The notes: generated from the sequence alone by a model not told the origin. Counted from the stretch's first letter, positions 8,956 to 18,024 are shown. The stretch is 64,000 nt of DNA from Candidatus Poribacteria bacterium (GCA_022821725.1 JAJEDB010000078.1:32837-96836); one strand, 5' to 3'. A program made the numbers and translations.

Positions 8956-9675
8956 TTATCCCTCTGCTAAAAAAGCAAGCACCTTTTTGACATCTTCCCA
9001 TACGTCGGCTTTACCCTTCGGGTTTCTGAGCAGGTATGCCGGGTGATACGTCGGCATGATGACTGGCGGTTGCCTATGTGGAAGGACGCGGAGTCCCGGC
9101 ACATTACACGGATGGAACTCCCCCCGAAGTCTTGTAATACCGGTTTTGGTACCCAGCAACATCTGTGCCGCAAAACTTCCGAGTGCCATAATCACCTTCG
9201 GTTGAATGAGTTCTATCTGACGCACTAAATAGGGACTACAGGTTTCGACCTCATCGGGGGCAGGATTCCTGTTACCCGGGGGACGACACTTAAGCACATT
9301 CGCGATATAGACATCCTCGCGCTTAAGTTGCATACCATCCTCAATAATGCGCGTCAACAACTGACCGGCTCTACCGACAAAGGGTTCTCCCTGTTGATCT
9401 TCATCAGCACCGGGGGCTTCACCGATGAACATAAGGTCGGCTTCCGGGTTTCCAACACCAAAAACGACACTGTGCCGGGTCTCGTGCAACCCACATTTGG
9501 TGCAACCTGCGGCATCAGCCGCCAGCGTCGGGAGATCGAGGTTCGCATAGGGGGATTCCCGCTCTGGCTCGTTTATTTCTGATTCTATAAAACCGAGTTG
9601 AAGTTGTTCTTCCACGTATTCCCTCACACTTGCAATAAGTTCTACATATTCTTTTCTGAGGTTATTGCTATCCAT
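8956..9675 (-). CDS. Type 4 uracil-DNA glycosylase (Fe-S)
   Basis: A 239-residue UDG family 4 (UdgA-type) protein. After a helical N-terminal extension of about 50 residues come the Fe-S ligands ('CTKCGLHETR' and later Cys residues including 'VLKCRPPGNRNP'), the catalytic motif A 'GEAPGADEDQQGEPFVGRAG', the 'MALGSFAAQMLLG' strand and motif B 'MPTYHPAYLLRNP'. It removes uracil from DNA to begin base excision repair. It is the first gene of a two-gene unit with priA. The N-terminal extension resembles the acidic leader seen on some bacterial family 4 UDGs. Upstream, 9676-9714 holds a 'cagttatcagtt' type palindrome. Confidence 0.95.
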   Translation of the reverse strand: MDSNNLRKEYVELIASVREYVEEQLQLGFIESEINEPERESPYANLDLPTLAADAAGCTKCGLHETRHSVVFGVGNPEADLMFIGEAPGADEDQQGEPFVGRAGQLLTRIIEDGMQLKREDVYIANVLKCRPPGNRNPAPDEVETCSPYLVRQIELIQPKVIMALGSFAAQMLLGTKTGITRLRGEFHPCNVPGLRVLPHRQPPVIMPTYHPAYLLRNPKGKADVWEDVKKVLAFLAEG

Positions 9676-9714
9676 GTTTTTAAGAGTTGTCAGTTATCAG
9701 TTGTCAACTGAAAA

Positions 9715-11406
9715 CTAATTACGCAGGTCGTCAATCAGGGATATACCATCGAACCAAGTAATGTACAGGAAGAGTGCAATCAGGAGAACAATACAAACCT
9801 GTTGAACAATCTCTTGTGCTCTCCGAGGCATAGGTCTGCCACGAATCTTCTCGACAGTGAAAAACAGCAACTGCCCCCCGTCAGCAATCGGAATCGGCAA
9901 TAGATTGACGATGCAAAGATTGATACTAATAAAGCCGATAAAAAAGAGCGCACTACTCAACCCCACCCGGTCAAACATACGACTTGTGGCGTTCGCGATA
10001 CCGATGGGCCCCGAGAGATGCTTCGGTGATACCTCCCCACCTACCAGCTGTTGCAAGGTTCTGCCGACAGTTGTGAAGGTCAACCAAGTCGCCTCAACGC
10101 CTTTCCCGAGGCTTGTAAAAACGTCATAATCCGGCAACGGTGCCGTTTTTGCCGCGAATTCCATGCCACTGAGGGAGGTCTGCCACGCCAACCCGAAGAG
10201 AGCCCCATCGGGATTCGTCTCTGGATTTTGTATCTCCGTGGCAAGCGTTACCTTTTCCATGTTCCCGTTTCGCATCAATCCGACTTCGATGGATTCACTG
10301 GTTGCCATTGCCTTAAGTTCTGAATAGAGCGTTGCATTGTTGACTAACGCTCCATTAAGCGTCGCAAGTACGTCTCCATCTTGGATCCCAGCATTTTGGG
10401 CAATGCTATCCTCTTGGATACTCGCTTTCACACGCCAACGGACCGGCACTTCGATCGTGAGCGACGCATCATCCCGTCGGATACCGAGTGTCAATGCTTC
10501 TGGATTTTCGTTAATACTTTGATAAAGCGCCTGATATTTCCCATTACGCCAGTCTTCGGAGGCGTGCCAGACACCATATCCAAAATAAGGAACGTTGTGG
10601 AGTTTCTGACCGTTGATGCTCTCAATCTGGTCGCCGACTTGGATCCCGGCTGCTGCCGCAGGACTTCCTTCTTCGACATGACTGATGATCGTTTCCAATC
10701 TACTGCTCACTCGAATCACCCCAATATCGCCTCTGACACTCGGCTCCGCATCGGGGATAACAGAAAGGTGCTTCCGTTCACCATCCCGTTCTACGACGAT
10801 ATCCAGTGGCCTATTTGCACTGGTGAAAATCCGTGTTTGGAACATCGCCCAGTGGCTAATCGGGTCCCCATTGACAGAAATAATGGTATCGCCGGGCATG
10901 AGTCCACCGATCGCACCGGGACCATCGTCGGCGACCCAGCCGAGTTGAATCACCTCTTTTTCACCGAGAGGTAAGCCGGTTAATCCACCGATCAACCGGG
11001 CGGAATCCGTGTTGATCCCGGTAGCAAACACGAGCCAGTATACCAACACACCAAACAACAGATTAACTGCGGGACCCGCCGCGACGACGAAGGCGCGATT
11101 GCCGATCGAGGCACTCGCGAATTCACCCTCCGCGCCGGTTTGTTCGGTTGGACTCTCCCCTTCCATCTGAACGTAGCCACCAAATGGCAAGAGCGAGATT
11201 CTATAGTCTGTTTCATCCCGCTGAAATCCGATGAGTTTCGGACCGAAGCCGAGCGAGAAGGTGTTTACCTTAATACCACACCGTTTCGCGGCATAAAAAT
11301 GACCGAGTTCATGAATGAAAATAATGAACCCGAGCGGAATAATCGCGAGAAATGCCGTTTTTATGTAGGGAATTATGGAGCCAATCAGGTCAATCAAGAA
11401 TTCCAT
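9715..11406 (-). CDS. rseP: Site-2 zinc metalloprotease RseP with three PDZ domains
   Basis: A 563-residue inner-membrane protease. HELGH is at residues 32-36 in the first membrane segment, and the C-terminal membrane half carries the conserved 'NLLPIPIADGG' that completes the zinc site. Between them lie PDZ-like units near 150-185 ('GLMPGDTIISVNGDP'), 245-275 ('GIQVGDQIESINGQK') and 330-356 ('GIQDGDVLATLNGAL'); E. coli RseP has two, so this is a longer form. It cuts anti-sigma factors or remnant signal peptides in the membrane. It is the last gene of the rpsB-tsf-frr-cdsA-dxr-rseP operon, a position typical for bacteria. Confidence 0.95.
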   Translation of the reverse strand: MEFLIDLIGSIIPYIKTAFLAIIPLGFIIFIHELGHFYAAKRCGIKVNTFSLGFGPKLIGFQRDETDYRISLLPFGGYVQMEGESPTEQTGAEGEFASASIGNRAFVVAAGPAVNLLFGVLVYWLVFATGINTDSARLIGGLTGLPLGEKEVIQLGWVADDGPGAIGGLMPGDTIISVNGDPISHWAMFQTRIFTSANRPLDIVVERDGERKHLSVIPDAEPSVRGDIGVIRVSSRLETIISHVEEGSPAAAAGIQVGDQIESINGQKLHNVPYFGYGVWHASEDWRNGKYQALYQSINENPEALTLGIRRDDASLTIEVPVRWRVKASIQEDSIAQNAGIQDGDVLATLNGALVNNATLYSELKAMATSESIEVGLMRNGNMEKVTLATEIQNPETNPDGALFGLAWQTSLSGMEFAAKTAPLPDYDVFTSLGKGVEATWLTFTTVGRTLQQLVGGEVSPKHLSGPIGIANATSRMFDRVGLSSALFFIGFISINLCIVNLLPIPIADGGQLLFFTVEKIRGRPMPRRAQEIVQQVCIVLLIALFLYITWFDGISLIDDLRN

Positions 11407-11432
11407 AGTGTTTATTACCTCGTGATGCGTTT

Positions 11433-12620
11433 TTAGTAACTCGCTTGTGACATAATTTTTTTATTTTTTATTATTGAACGTGCTGTTGTTTTTGCCCACC
11501 GGTCAACCTCAAGAATATCCGAAAGTGTTGGATCAGCGATCACCGCATGTGCATCCATCACACGCGCAAGGATCGCAGGAATATCCATAAATCTGATGCG
11601 TGTCTCCAGAAAAGCCGCCACGACCACCTCATCTGCGCTACTGAGCACTACAGGGAGTGTGCCACCGACTTCCGCAGCGCTATACGCCAGCGAGAGGCAT
11701 GGAAATTTCTCAAAGTCAACCGGTTCAAAGTGTAGCGTGCGGGCTTCCATTAAATCCAAACGTGGCACGGGTGCCGAAAGCCTGCGCGGATAGGTTAAAG
11801 CGTATTGGATCATAATACGCATATCTGTGGGTCCCAGTTGTGCGAGCGTGGAACCGTCTGTCCATTCCACCATGGAGTGGACAATACTCTCTGGATGGAT
11901 GACGACATCAATCTTCGAGAGTTCCATGTCAAACAACCATTTCGCTTCAATGACTTCCAACCCTTTGTTCATCATCGTCGCGGAGTCGATTGTGATTTTC
12001 TGTCCCATCTTCCAATTCGGGTGCCGGAGTGCTTGCTGCGGCGTGACGGAATAGAGGGCTTCTTTGGGCACTTCTCGGAAGGGACCGCCTGACGCGGTAA
12101 TCAGGAGTCGGTGGATATCTGGTTGTTGGTCGCGTGCCCCCTCTAAGCATTGGAAGATGGCACTCATTTCACCATCTATCGGTATTAAGTTAACACCGTT
12201 CTTTTTGACAGCTGCCTTAACAAGGGGTCCCGCCATCACCATTACCTCTTTATTGACAAAGGCGATGTCCTTACCGGCGTTAATCGCTGCCAAAGTCGGC
12301 AACAAACCCGCCGTTCCGCCCATCCCGTCCAAAACTTGGGATGCCTGTGGCATTGTCGCGACGGCTTGAAGTCCCTCAGTGCCGGCGAGGACTTGTGTGC
12401 AGTTGATATCTCGGATCCGTTCACTGAGTTGTGCCGCTGCTGCTGGTTCATTTAAAGCCACCAATGCCGGACGATACCGTCGAATCTGTTGTTCAAGGGT
12501 ATCAACATCTCGGTTCGCTGCGAGACCGACTACCTTAAATTCGTCAGCATGCGTTTCGACAACGCTGAGGGTGTTCTTCCCAATAGAGCCCGTGCTACCA
12601 AGTATGGCGATGTGTTTCAT
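11433..12620 (-). CDS. dxr: 1-deoxy-D-xylulose 5-phosphate reductoisomerase
   Basis: A 395-residue Dxr (IspC), the second step of the MEP isoprenoid pathway, forming MEP with NADPH. The nucleotide fold starts 'ILGSTGSIGKNTL'. The catalytic/metal region has 'VNKEVMVMAG', 'IPIDGEMSAIFQCL', 'ITASGGPFRE' and 'ITIDSATMMNKGLEVIEA'. Length and motif order are normal for the family. It sits between cdsA and rseP in the usual order. The partner enzyme Dxs is at 43822-45693 in this window, so the pathway is expected to be complete. Confidence 0.97.
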   Translation of the reverse strand: MKHIAILGSTGSIGKNTLSVVETHADEFKVVGLAANRDVDTLEQQIRRYRPALVALNEPAAAAQLSERIRDINCTQVLAGTEGLQAVATMPQASQVLDGMGGTAGLLPTLAAINAGKDIAFVNKEVMVMAGPLVKAAVKKNGVNLIPIDGEMSAIFQCLEGARDQQPDIHRLLITASGGPFREVPKEALYSVTPQQALRHPNWKMGQKITIDSATMMNKGLEVIEAKWLFDMELSKIDVVIHPESIVHSMVEWTDGSTLAQLGPTDMRIMIQYALTYPRRLSAPVPRLDLMEARTLHFEPVDFEKFPCLSLAYSAAEVGGTLPVVLSSADEVVVAAFLETRIRFMDIPAILARVMDAHAVIADPTLSDILEVDRWAKTTARSIIKNKKIMSQASY

Positions 12621-12646
12621 ATTTTTAACTATGGGCCCCTAAACAT

Positions 12647-13480
12647 TTATCCTAAATGCCCTGTCAATGCAAGATAGTAGTAAAGCACAGGTGTACTAAA
12701 AATGAGGCTATCGCATCTATCAATGAATCCGCCATGTCCCGGAATAACCTGTCCGGAATCCTTAACACCAGCGGTTCGCTTCATCAGCGAGGCACTGAGA
12801 TCTCCAAGTTGACCCAAAACACTCAGGAGGAGTCCAATAAAGACAGCGTGTCCCCAAGAGAGGGTCCCTTTCAGAAGGATGGCATTCAGTAGGAAACTCG
12901 TTAAGGTACCGACCACCAATCCGCCAATCGTTCCTTCAATCGTTTTTCGTGGACTGACGGGCGTGCCGAGTTTGTGTTTACCGAACGCTCTGCCAACGAG
13001 ATACGCACCGGTGTCACTACACCAAATGATGCCAGCCAATAGGAAGATCAGTTGTCTACCGATCGGTTCCGCATTTCGGAGTAAGATGAGATGGTAGCCT
13101 AATGCCCAACCGATGGTTAAAATGCCGGTGAGTTTCAATGTAACCGCAAGCAATTCACCCGCGACCTTCGCCCTAAAAATACTTTCTGCGAAAATATAAA
13201 TGAATACGAAGGTAAAGTAACTGAAAATAACCGTTGAGGCAGCGGTCGTCTGTGTAAGTTCAGGCAAAAAATACGCGAACAAACAGAACACACCTGACAA
13301 GAGTGCAGGCATCACCGGATTCAATTTTTCCGTGAAGTGCTGTGCCAAACGACAGTACTCAACTTGCATCATCACCACGGCGACAGATACAAGTATCAGG
13401 TAGAGCCAATCCCCCTGATAAACAATTAGGAGGACTAACGGTGCTAACACAGCCACACTCAAGGCTCGCCGCCAAAACAT
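12647..13480 (-). CDS. cdsA: Phosphatidate cytidylyltransferase
   Basis: A 277-residue polytopic membrane enzyme. The C-terminal CDP-DAG synthase signature is clear ('KRTAGVKDSGQVIPGHGGFIDRCDS'; the run starts near residue 235). Earlier 'CSDTGAYLVGRAFGKHKL' is the conserved metal/CTP loop. It makes CDP-diacylglycerol for phospholipid synthesis at the inner membrane. In most bacteria uppS precedes cdsA; here the 89-base gap to frr holds only a palindromic repeat, so undecaprenyl-diphosphate synthase must be encoded elsewhere. Downstream dxr follows after 26 bases. Confidence 0.95.
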   Translation of the reverse strand: MFWRRALSVAVLAPLVLLIVYQGDWLYLILVSVAVVMMQVEYCRLAQHFTEKLNPVMPALLSGVFCLFAYFLPELTQTTAASTVIFSYFTFVFIYIFAESIFRAKVAGELLAVTLKLTGILTIGWALGYHLILLRNAEPIGRQLIFLLAGIIWCSDTGAYLVGRAFGKHKLGTPVSPRKTIEGTIGGLVVGTLTSFLLNAILLKGTLSWGHAVFIGLLLSVLGQLGDLSASLMKRTAGVKDSGQVIPGHGGFIDRCDSLIFSTPVLYYYLALTGHLG

Positions 13481-13496
13481 ATTTTTTTGTCGTTAA

Positions 13497-13565
13497 CAGT
13501 CTTCAGGAAACAGTTCGGTAAAGTTCAACGAAACCTCTTAACTGACAACTGATAACTGACAATCC
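13497..13565. repeat. Palindromic interspersed element ('cagttatcagtt' family)
   Basis: Arms 'GTTAACAGTCTTCAGGAAACAGTT' (split by mismatches) and 'CTTAACTGACAACTGATAAC' flank a short centre. The element fills the gap between frr and cdsA where uppS usually lies. Other members: 14905-14998, 42262-42345, 49517-49612. Confidence 0.6.
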
Positions 13566-13569
13566 TTCC

Positions 13570-14154
13570 TCAAGTTTCTAATAATTCGGACTCTTTCGCC
13601 TCCGTCAAGTCGTTAATCTGGTCGATGTACGTATCCGTCAGCTGCTGAACCGGATCAGCACTCGCTTTCCCGCGCTTCCTATCGCCGCCTCGGCCTCTGC
13701 TTTTACCGCCGCCACTGGTATCCCCGTCGGCTTTTTTAACGGCATCGTTGGCATCGCGTCGGATATTCCGAATTGCTACCTTCCCCTCTTCGGCGAGTTT
13801 ACGGACGACCTTCGTGAGTTCGGTCCTACGCTCCAATGTGAGTTCGGGGATGTGGATGCGGATAACGTTCCCGTCATTGCTCGTCGAGAGTCCCAAATCT
13901 GAGTGGGCGATGGCTTTCTCAATCTCTGTAATTAGCGTTTTGTCCCAAGGTTGAATGACAAGCAGCCGCGGTTCAGGCGTTGTAATCGTGCCGACTTGAC
14001 TCAATGGACTTTTGCTACCGTAATACGTAACGCTCACCTGATCCAAGAGTGCCGGTGTTGCTCGCCCTGTCTGTACATGCGACAATTTCGTCGCTGTTGC
14101 TTCGACTGTTTTCTTCATCCGGGACTCCGCCTGTTGAAGAATCTGCTGTTGCAT
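13570..14154 (-). CDS. frr: Ribosome recycling factor
   Basis: A 194-residue RRF. The family core is present: 'KTVEATATKLSHVQTGRATPALLD', 'LVIQPWDKTLITEIEKAI', 'DGNVIRIHIPELTLERRTEL' and 'VRNIRRDAN'-like 'AIRNIRRDANDAVKK'. It splits post-termination ribosomes together with EF-G. It is about ten residues longer than the standard 185, because the link between 'DAVKKADGDTS' and 'DPVQQLTDTYIDQI' holds a Gly/Arg/Lys-rich stretch ('GGGKSRGRGGDRKRGK') in place of the usual acidic helix segment. pyrH, usually between tsf and frr, is missing. Confidence 0.96.
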   Translation of the reverse strand: MQQQILQQAESRMKKTVEATATKLSHVQTGRATPALLDQVSVTYYGSKSPLSQVGTITTPEPRLLVIQPWDKTLITEIEKAIAHSDLGLSTSNDGNVIRIHIPELTLERRTELTKVVRKLAEEGKVAIRNIRRDANDAVKKADGDTSGGGKSRGRGGDRKRGKASADPVQQLTDTYIDQINDLTEAKESELLET

Positions 14155-14287
14155 TTTTTAATTATTCCTTGCGGTTCGGTCAGGTGGGTCTTGGGTTTAA
14201 AGGTTAATCTCCGTAGACCCGCCTTCCGCTTCGCTTACAGGCTACAGTTCTGGTTGACATCAAGACTGTAGGGTTACAGTTTTCTGT

Positions 14288-14881
14288 TCACTGTCCAAGT
14301 ACGTAGAGCACAAAACGTTTGACGACAATGTTCTCACCCAATTGGGCTATTGTGTCCTTTACAAGACTCTCAATGGTTTTGTCCGAATCTCGGATATAAG
14401 GCTGCTGTAAAAGACAGGTCTCCGTATAGTATTTAGAGATTCGCCCTTCAACAATCCGTTCAGCGATGTGGGCAGGTTTCCCCTCTTGCTCGGCTTGTGC
14501 TTTCAGAATTGCTTTTTCTGCTTCAAGATCTTTGGCAGGAACATCTTCCGGTTTAACATATTTCGGTTTCGCGGCTGCGACCTGCATCGCGATCTCTTTC
14601 GCCAAATTTTGGAACTGCTCTGTTCGGGCAACGAAATCGGTTTCGCAATTGAGTTCGACCAAGGTGCCGACACGGCTACCGGGATGGATATAAGAAACAA
14701 TCAATCCTTCTTCTGTCGCTCTACCGCCTTTGAGTTCGGACGCTTTCAGTCCCTGCTCCCGTAATTTCTGAATCGCTTCGTCAATATTTCCGTTCGTTTC
14801 TGTTAGCGCCTTTTTGCAGTCCATAATCCCTGCCCCCGTGCGCGAACGGAGGTCGCTAACAAGCTTTGCTGTAATTGCCAT
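14288..14881 (-). CDS. tsf: Translation elongation factor Ts (short form)
   Basis: A 197-residue EF-Ts. It has the N-terminal UBA-like domain and core signature 'LRSRTGAGIMDCKKALTETN', then 'GLIVSYIHPGSRVGTLVELN' and 'CETDFVARTEQF'. The length matches the compact EF-Ts of Thermus-like type rather than the 280-residue E. coli form. It recharges EF-Tu with GTP. The start ATG has a good AAGGAGG site. It lies just downstream of rpsB; the 117-base gap holds a palindromic element. Confidence 0.97.
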   Translation of the reverse strand: MAITAKLVSDLRSRTGAGIMDCKKALTETNGNIDEAIQKLREQGLKASELKGGRATEEGLIVSYIHPGSRVGTLVELNCETDFVARTEQFQNLAKEIAMQVAAAKPKYVKPEDVPAKDLEAEKAILKAQAEQEGKPAHIAERIVEGRISKYYTETCLLQQPYIRDSDKTIESLVKDTIAQLGENIVVKRFVLYVLGQ

Positions 14882-14904
14882 GTATCCTCCTTAATTATAG
14901 GTTT

Positions 14905-14998
14905 CAGTTAACAGCTTTCAGTTAACAGTTAAGGAGGGATTTGGTTTAACAAATCCACCTCTTAACTGGAAACCGAAGACTGATAACTGATTGCTAAT
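14905..14998. repeat. Palindromic interspersed element between rpsB and tsf
   Basis: Arms 'TTTCAGTTAACAGTTAAGGAGG' (imperfect) and 'CCTCTTAACTGGAAACCG...CTGATAACTG' face each other around a short AT-rich centre. A copy of the family found in several gaps of the window and in frame inside tamB. Confidence 0.6.
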
Positions 14999-15904
14999 TT
15001 ATTGAGACTGTCGCCGCGGGGCTCTCCCTCTCCGCCGTTGACGCGGTGCACGTGTCTGACGCTGTTCCCCATCGCCAATCGCCTCTGGCTCTGCGGACAG
15101 TTGGGCTTCTTCGAGGATCGCGACACTTTCTTCCTCGTGCTTTTCCACCGCAAGTATCGCATCTACTTGCGCCACAGCTGCTTCGGGCTGTTCTGCTTCC
15201 GCCGCGACCTCTGCACCTTCTAACGCATCTCCCTTGCCATTAACGACCGCATCGGCTAAGACAGAGCAGATGAGACGAATCGAGCGGATGGCGTCATCGT
15301 TGCCCGGAACCGGCAAATCAATCGGATCAGGGTCACAATTGGTATCAACGATAGCGATGATCGGGATGCCGAGTTTGTTTGCCTCTGCGATCGCTGTATG
15401 CTCTTTCCGTGTATCCGTAACAACCACGGCGTCAGGGAGCTTTTTCATCTCTCTGACACCACTCAGGTTGCTGTCGAGCTTGCCTTTCTCACGGCGCAAC
15501 CGCATGACCTCTTTTTTCGGCCTCTGATCAAAAACGCCACTCGTTTCATCAGCATCCAGTTGATCCAACCTGTTGACACTCCGACGGATGGTTTGGAAAT
15601 TCGTCAGCATACCACCGAGCCATCGATGATTGACGTGGTACATCCCACATCGAACGGCTTCGCTTCGCACGGCTTCTTGGGATTGGCGTTTCGTGCCGAC
15701 AAATAATACCCCTCCACCTTTCGCGGCGATCTCTTCAACGAAATGCGCGGCGGTTTCGAGCATCCGTAACGTCTTTTGCAAGTCAATAATATAAATCCCG
15801 TTTCGTTCGGCGAAGATGTACTCTGCCATCTTCGGATTCCAACGACGGGTTTGATGTCCGAAGTGAACTCCACATTCAAGGAGCTCTTTCATTGTAACTG
15901 CCAA
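14999..15904 (-). CDS. rpsB: 30S ribosomal protein S2 with charged C-terminal extension
   Basis: A 301-residue S2. The start is TTG at 15904, because AGGAGG lies five bases upstream and the family begins 'MAV.MK.LLE'; the ATG at 15892 is too far from that site. The core is normal ('[20 protein letters not shown]', '[12 protein letters not shown]', '[13 protein letters not shown]', 'DTNCDPD.ID.PVPGND'). After about residue 235 comes an acidic Ala/Glu-rich stretch and then a strongly basic tail ('[14 protein letters not shown]'), absent from E. coli S2. It is the first gene of the operon, with a long leader and a strong promoter upstream. Confidence 0.96.
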   Translation of the reverse strand: MAVTMKELLECGVHFGHQTRRWNPKMAEYIFAERNGIYIIDLQKTLRMLETAAHFVEEIAAKGGGVLFVGTKRQSQEAVRSEAVRCGMYHVNHRWLGGMLTNFQTIRRSVNRLDQLDADETSGVFDQRPKKEVMRLRREKGKLDSNLSGVREMKKLPDAVVVTDTRKEHTAIAEANKLGIPIIAIVDTNCDPDPIDLPVPGNDDAIRSIRLICSVLADAVVNGKGDALEGAEVAAEAEQPEAAVAQVDAILAVEKHEEESVAILEEAQLSAEPEAIGDGEQRQTRAPRQRRRGRAPRRQSQ

Positions 15905-16115
15905 AAAAACCTCCTAAGTTTGCGGGGATCTGCCGTCCCCACTGGGTTTTCGCGTCCACCTCTTTCATGTCTGCATCAGACTCTCAACACGAGAGAACCC
16001 GCTGTGCAAATCGAGAGGTGTGTCGTATCCAGTATTGTGTGTGTAACTCCCGATGAACGTTTTTCATCAGAATTGATGCAAATATTTTACCACAGAAACA
16101 ATTGAATTTCAAGTT
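15905..16115 (-). promoter_or_regulatory. Long 5' leader of the rpsB operon
   Basis: About 200 bases separate the predicted transcription start from the rpsB TTG. The RNA can form local hairpins, for example GGGGA / TCCCC near 15922-15945. Many bacteria regulate rpsB-tsf by an S2-binding leader; a similar role here is inferred from length and position only. Confidence 0.4.
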
Positions 16116-16144
16116 TTTATAACACGCCTCTTACCGGATGTCAA
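16116..16144 (-). promoter_or_regulatory. Strong sigma-70 promoter of rpsB operon
   Basis: On the minus strand a perfect -35 TTGACA (16144-16139) and a -10 TATAAA (16121-16116) are separated by exactly 17 bases. It is the best consensus promoter in the window and reads towards rpsB. Confidence 0.75.
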
Positions 16145-16199
16145 GAAAATTGTAGATTCAGGACGGGTTCTGTGATATAAAAGGTCAGGAGGCACACAG

Positions 16200-17252
16200 G
16201 TGAACCATCTGATTGATCAGATCGCAACGCATTTCAAAACAGAGGTAGCGGCTCTGAAACTTGAACCGATTCAGCACGGCAGTCAGCGAAAACACAATGT
16301 CTGTCGTTTAAAAATCGGTTCCGTGAACTACCTACTCAAACAGCACGACATCACCACCCCCGTCGTTGAAGCAGGCTATACCCCTCGTGAGATTGAATCC
16401 ACTGTCCTGTCCGTATTACACCGCAATGGGTGTCGTGTTCCGCAAATTGTTTGGAAATTGGAAGCCTCACATGCCCTGTTGTTGGAATGGTGTGGCGACT
16501 TGACACTGGATGCCATGGCACAAAGCCGACCCTTGTCTGCTCTCACCTCCATTTTGCGGACTGCACTTACGGAGCTCTGTCGGGTTGAAACCGTTTTCGC
16601 AGAAAACATGGAACTTCTTACCCCCTACGCCTTCCGCTTTGATCTGAACGTTACCCTGCAACGTTTACTTGAACAAGGCAGAAAAACCCTCGGTTATCTT
16701 TGTGGTGCCATGCCCTCATCACAAACGGCACATCTTGATGCCCTGTGGACGGCGCTTTCCAACCGACTCCAAACGGCGCCACCGACTTTTGATAGCCTCG
16801 ACTACCAGAGTCGAAACATCGTGATTTCCGATGACATCCCTTTTTTCATTGACTTTTCGAGTGTTGGCTGGGATTGGCAGGAACGGCGGTTGGTCCAATT
16901 TTTCAATAGTATCGGGGCAAACCAAGAAGGGACAAACTTCGTCTCGTTGTTAAATCGGGAGTTGGTCGAGGCTTATGCAGTGTGGGTTGCCGCACATCGT
17001 GAAACCTGTTCACCTGCGGAGATAGCGGCGCGTGTTGACAGTCATCATCTCCTCTTTTATCTATCCGTAATCCATCGAATTTTGTGTGCCGTTGCGCAGC
17101 CTGAAGCCCCCGAAAGCAAAACACTTTTCAAGGCGTGGGGTGATCTCAAGGCGAGATACCAAAGCGCGCTGCGGCAGGTGATTCATACGGGGCTGAGCGA
17201 CGGGGTTTACACAACTCAAATTCGAGAGATGATTGCCAATCGAAGTTCGTGA
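16200..17252 (+). CDS. CotS/aminoglycoside-phosphotransferase-like kinase
   Basis: A 350-residue protein starting with GTG at 16200, seven bases after AGGAGG. The fold resembles the CotS/APH branch of kinase-like phosphotransferases: N-lobe 'VNYLLKQHD' Lys, hinge 'HALLLEWCGDLTLD', catalytic-loop-like 'LDYQSRNIVI' and the metal-binding 'PFFIDFSSVGWDWQERRL'. The usual HGD of the loop reads 'LDYQSRN', so the catalytic Asp is shifted or the site is divergent; Asn and the DF. Asp remain. The substrate is unknown; relatives phosphorylate small molecules or coat proteins. It lies alone, divergent from the rpsB operon. Confidence 0.65.
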   Translation: MNHLIDQIATHFKTEVAALKLEPIQHGSQRKHNVCRLKIGSVNYLLKQHDITTPVVEAGYTPREIESTVLSVLHRNGCRVPQIVWKLEASHALLLEWCGDLTLDAMAQSRPLSALTSILRTALTELCRVETVFAENMELLTPYAFRFDLNVTLQRLLEQGRKTLGYLCGAMPSSQTAHLDALWTALSNRLQTAPPTFDSLDYQSRNIVISDDIPFFIDFSSVGWDWQERRLVQFFNSIGANQEGTNFVSLLNRELVEAYAVWVAAHRETCSPAEIAARVDSHHLLFYLSVIHRILCAVAQPEAPESKTLFKAWGDLKARYQSALRQVIHTGLSDGVYTTQIREMIANRSS

Positions 17253-17622
17253 GCGGTCAGTCATCAGCGGCCGGCGATTGGGGACGAAGTAAGGGGGGAA
17301 TCAGCGGAACTTTATAGTGAATCCAAAAAATAAATGGACATTCGCCGCGCCCCCGGTAGGTGCGGTTTCCCAACCAGGGTTCCCACCCGTTACTGGGAAG
17401 GGACACCGGTGCGGAGTGCGCAATTAATTCTAAACTTTATTATAATAACCCAAGTTGCTACTAACGCACTTTGCACGTTTGAAAAATTCTTTTCAGCATC
17501 TTTCTTCACCCCAGAGGGGTGATATGTCTATAGAAAGCGGTGTATTCAAACCCTCGCACTCCAGCGGAGTGCTATGTCTATGGTAGGTGGCAACTTGCGT
17601 TATAATAGGATAAGTTTGAACA
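17253..17622. repeat. Gene-free stretch with MITE-like inverted repeats and two hairpin units
   Basis: No gene is seen. Imperfect inverted repeats of about 30 bases lie at 17433-17467 ('CCAAGTTGCTACTAACG') and 17581-17614 (opposite strand). Between them are two hairpins each followed by a 'TATGTCTAT' tail: CACCCCAGAGGGGTG near 17509 and GCACTCCAGCGGAGTGC at 17556-17572. The 21-base string 17556-17576 recurs exactly, inverted, at 33133-33153, so this is a dispersed element. Confidence 0.55.
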
Positions 17623-18024
17623 TCACTCCTTAATTGTATCCTTAAGAATTGTGCTCTCAAGTTCAATAAGAAACGCTTGTATTTCAGGGGTTGATGGTTT
17701 GGTCGTATGAAACGCTGTCTGATACGATTTCAGCACTCTGTAAAGGGATGTGAGATGGACTTTCCGTTTCTGGGTTGCCTCGCGCACGTTTGCAAAGACT
17801 GCGATTACCTGATCTTCTGAGATACCATCAGGACGATTTTTCGACTTAAGATGGTTTTCTACACCGTTTAGCGCGCGTCCTGCCATCCAATAGCGGGCAC
17901 CTTCAGACCCACCGACGCGGCGATAAACGATGCCACCTGCGATTAAACTGACCGCCACAACTGCTAACACGAAAGTCAGGACTCTTCTATAACAGCCGCC
18001 TATTTTTTTGTTTGTGCTCGCCAT
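17623..18024 (-). CDS. Small single-pass membrane protein of unknown function
   Basis: A 133-residue protein not recognised. Residues about 13-33 ('VLTFVLAVVAVSLIAGGIVY') form one membrane segment near a short basic N-terminus, so the soluble helical rest (about 100 residues) probably faces the periplasm. It starts six bases after the stop of the amidohydrolase gene and is co-transcribed and perhaps translationally coupled with it. The C-terminal half is predicted helical ('REATQKRKVHLTSLYRVLKS'). No catalytic motif is seen. Confidence 0.7.
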   Translation of the reverse strand: MASTNKKIGGCYRRVLTFVLAVVAVSLIAGGIVYRRVGGSEGARYWMAGRALNGVENHLKSKNRPDGISEDQVIAVFANVREATQKRKVHLTSLYRVLKSYQTAFHTTKPSTPEIQAFLIELESTILKDTIKE

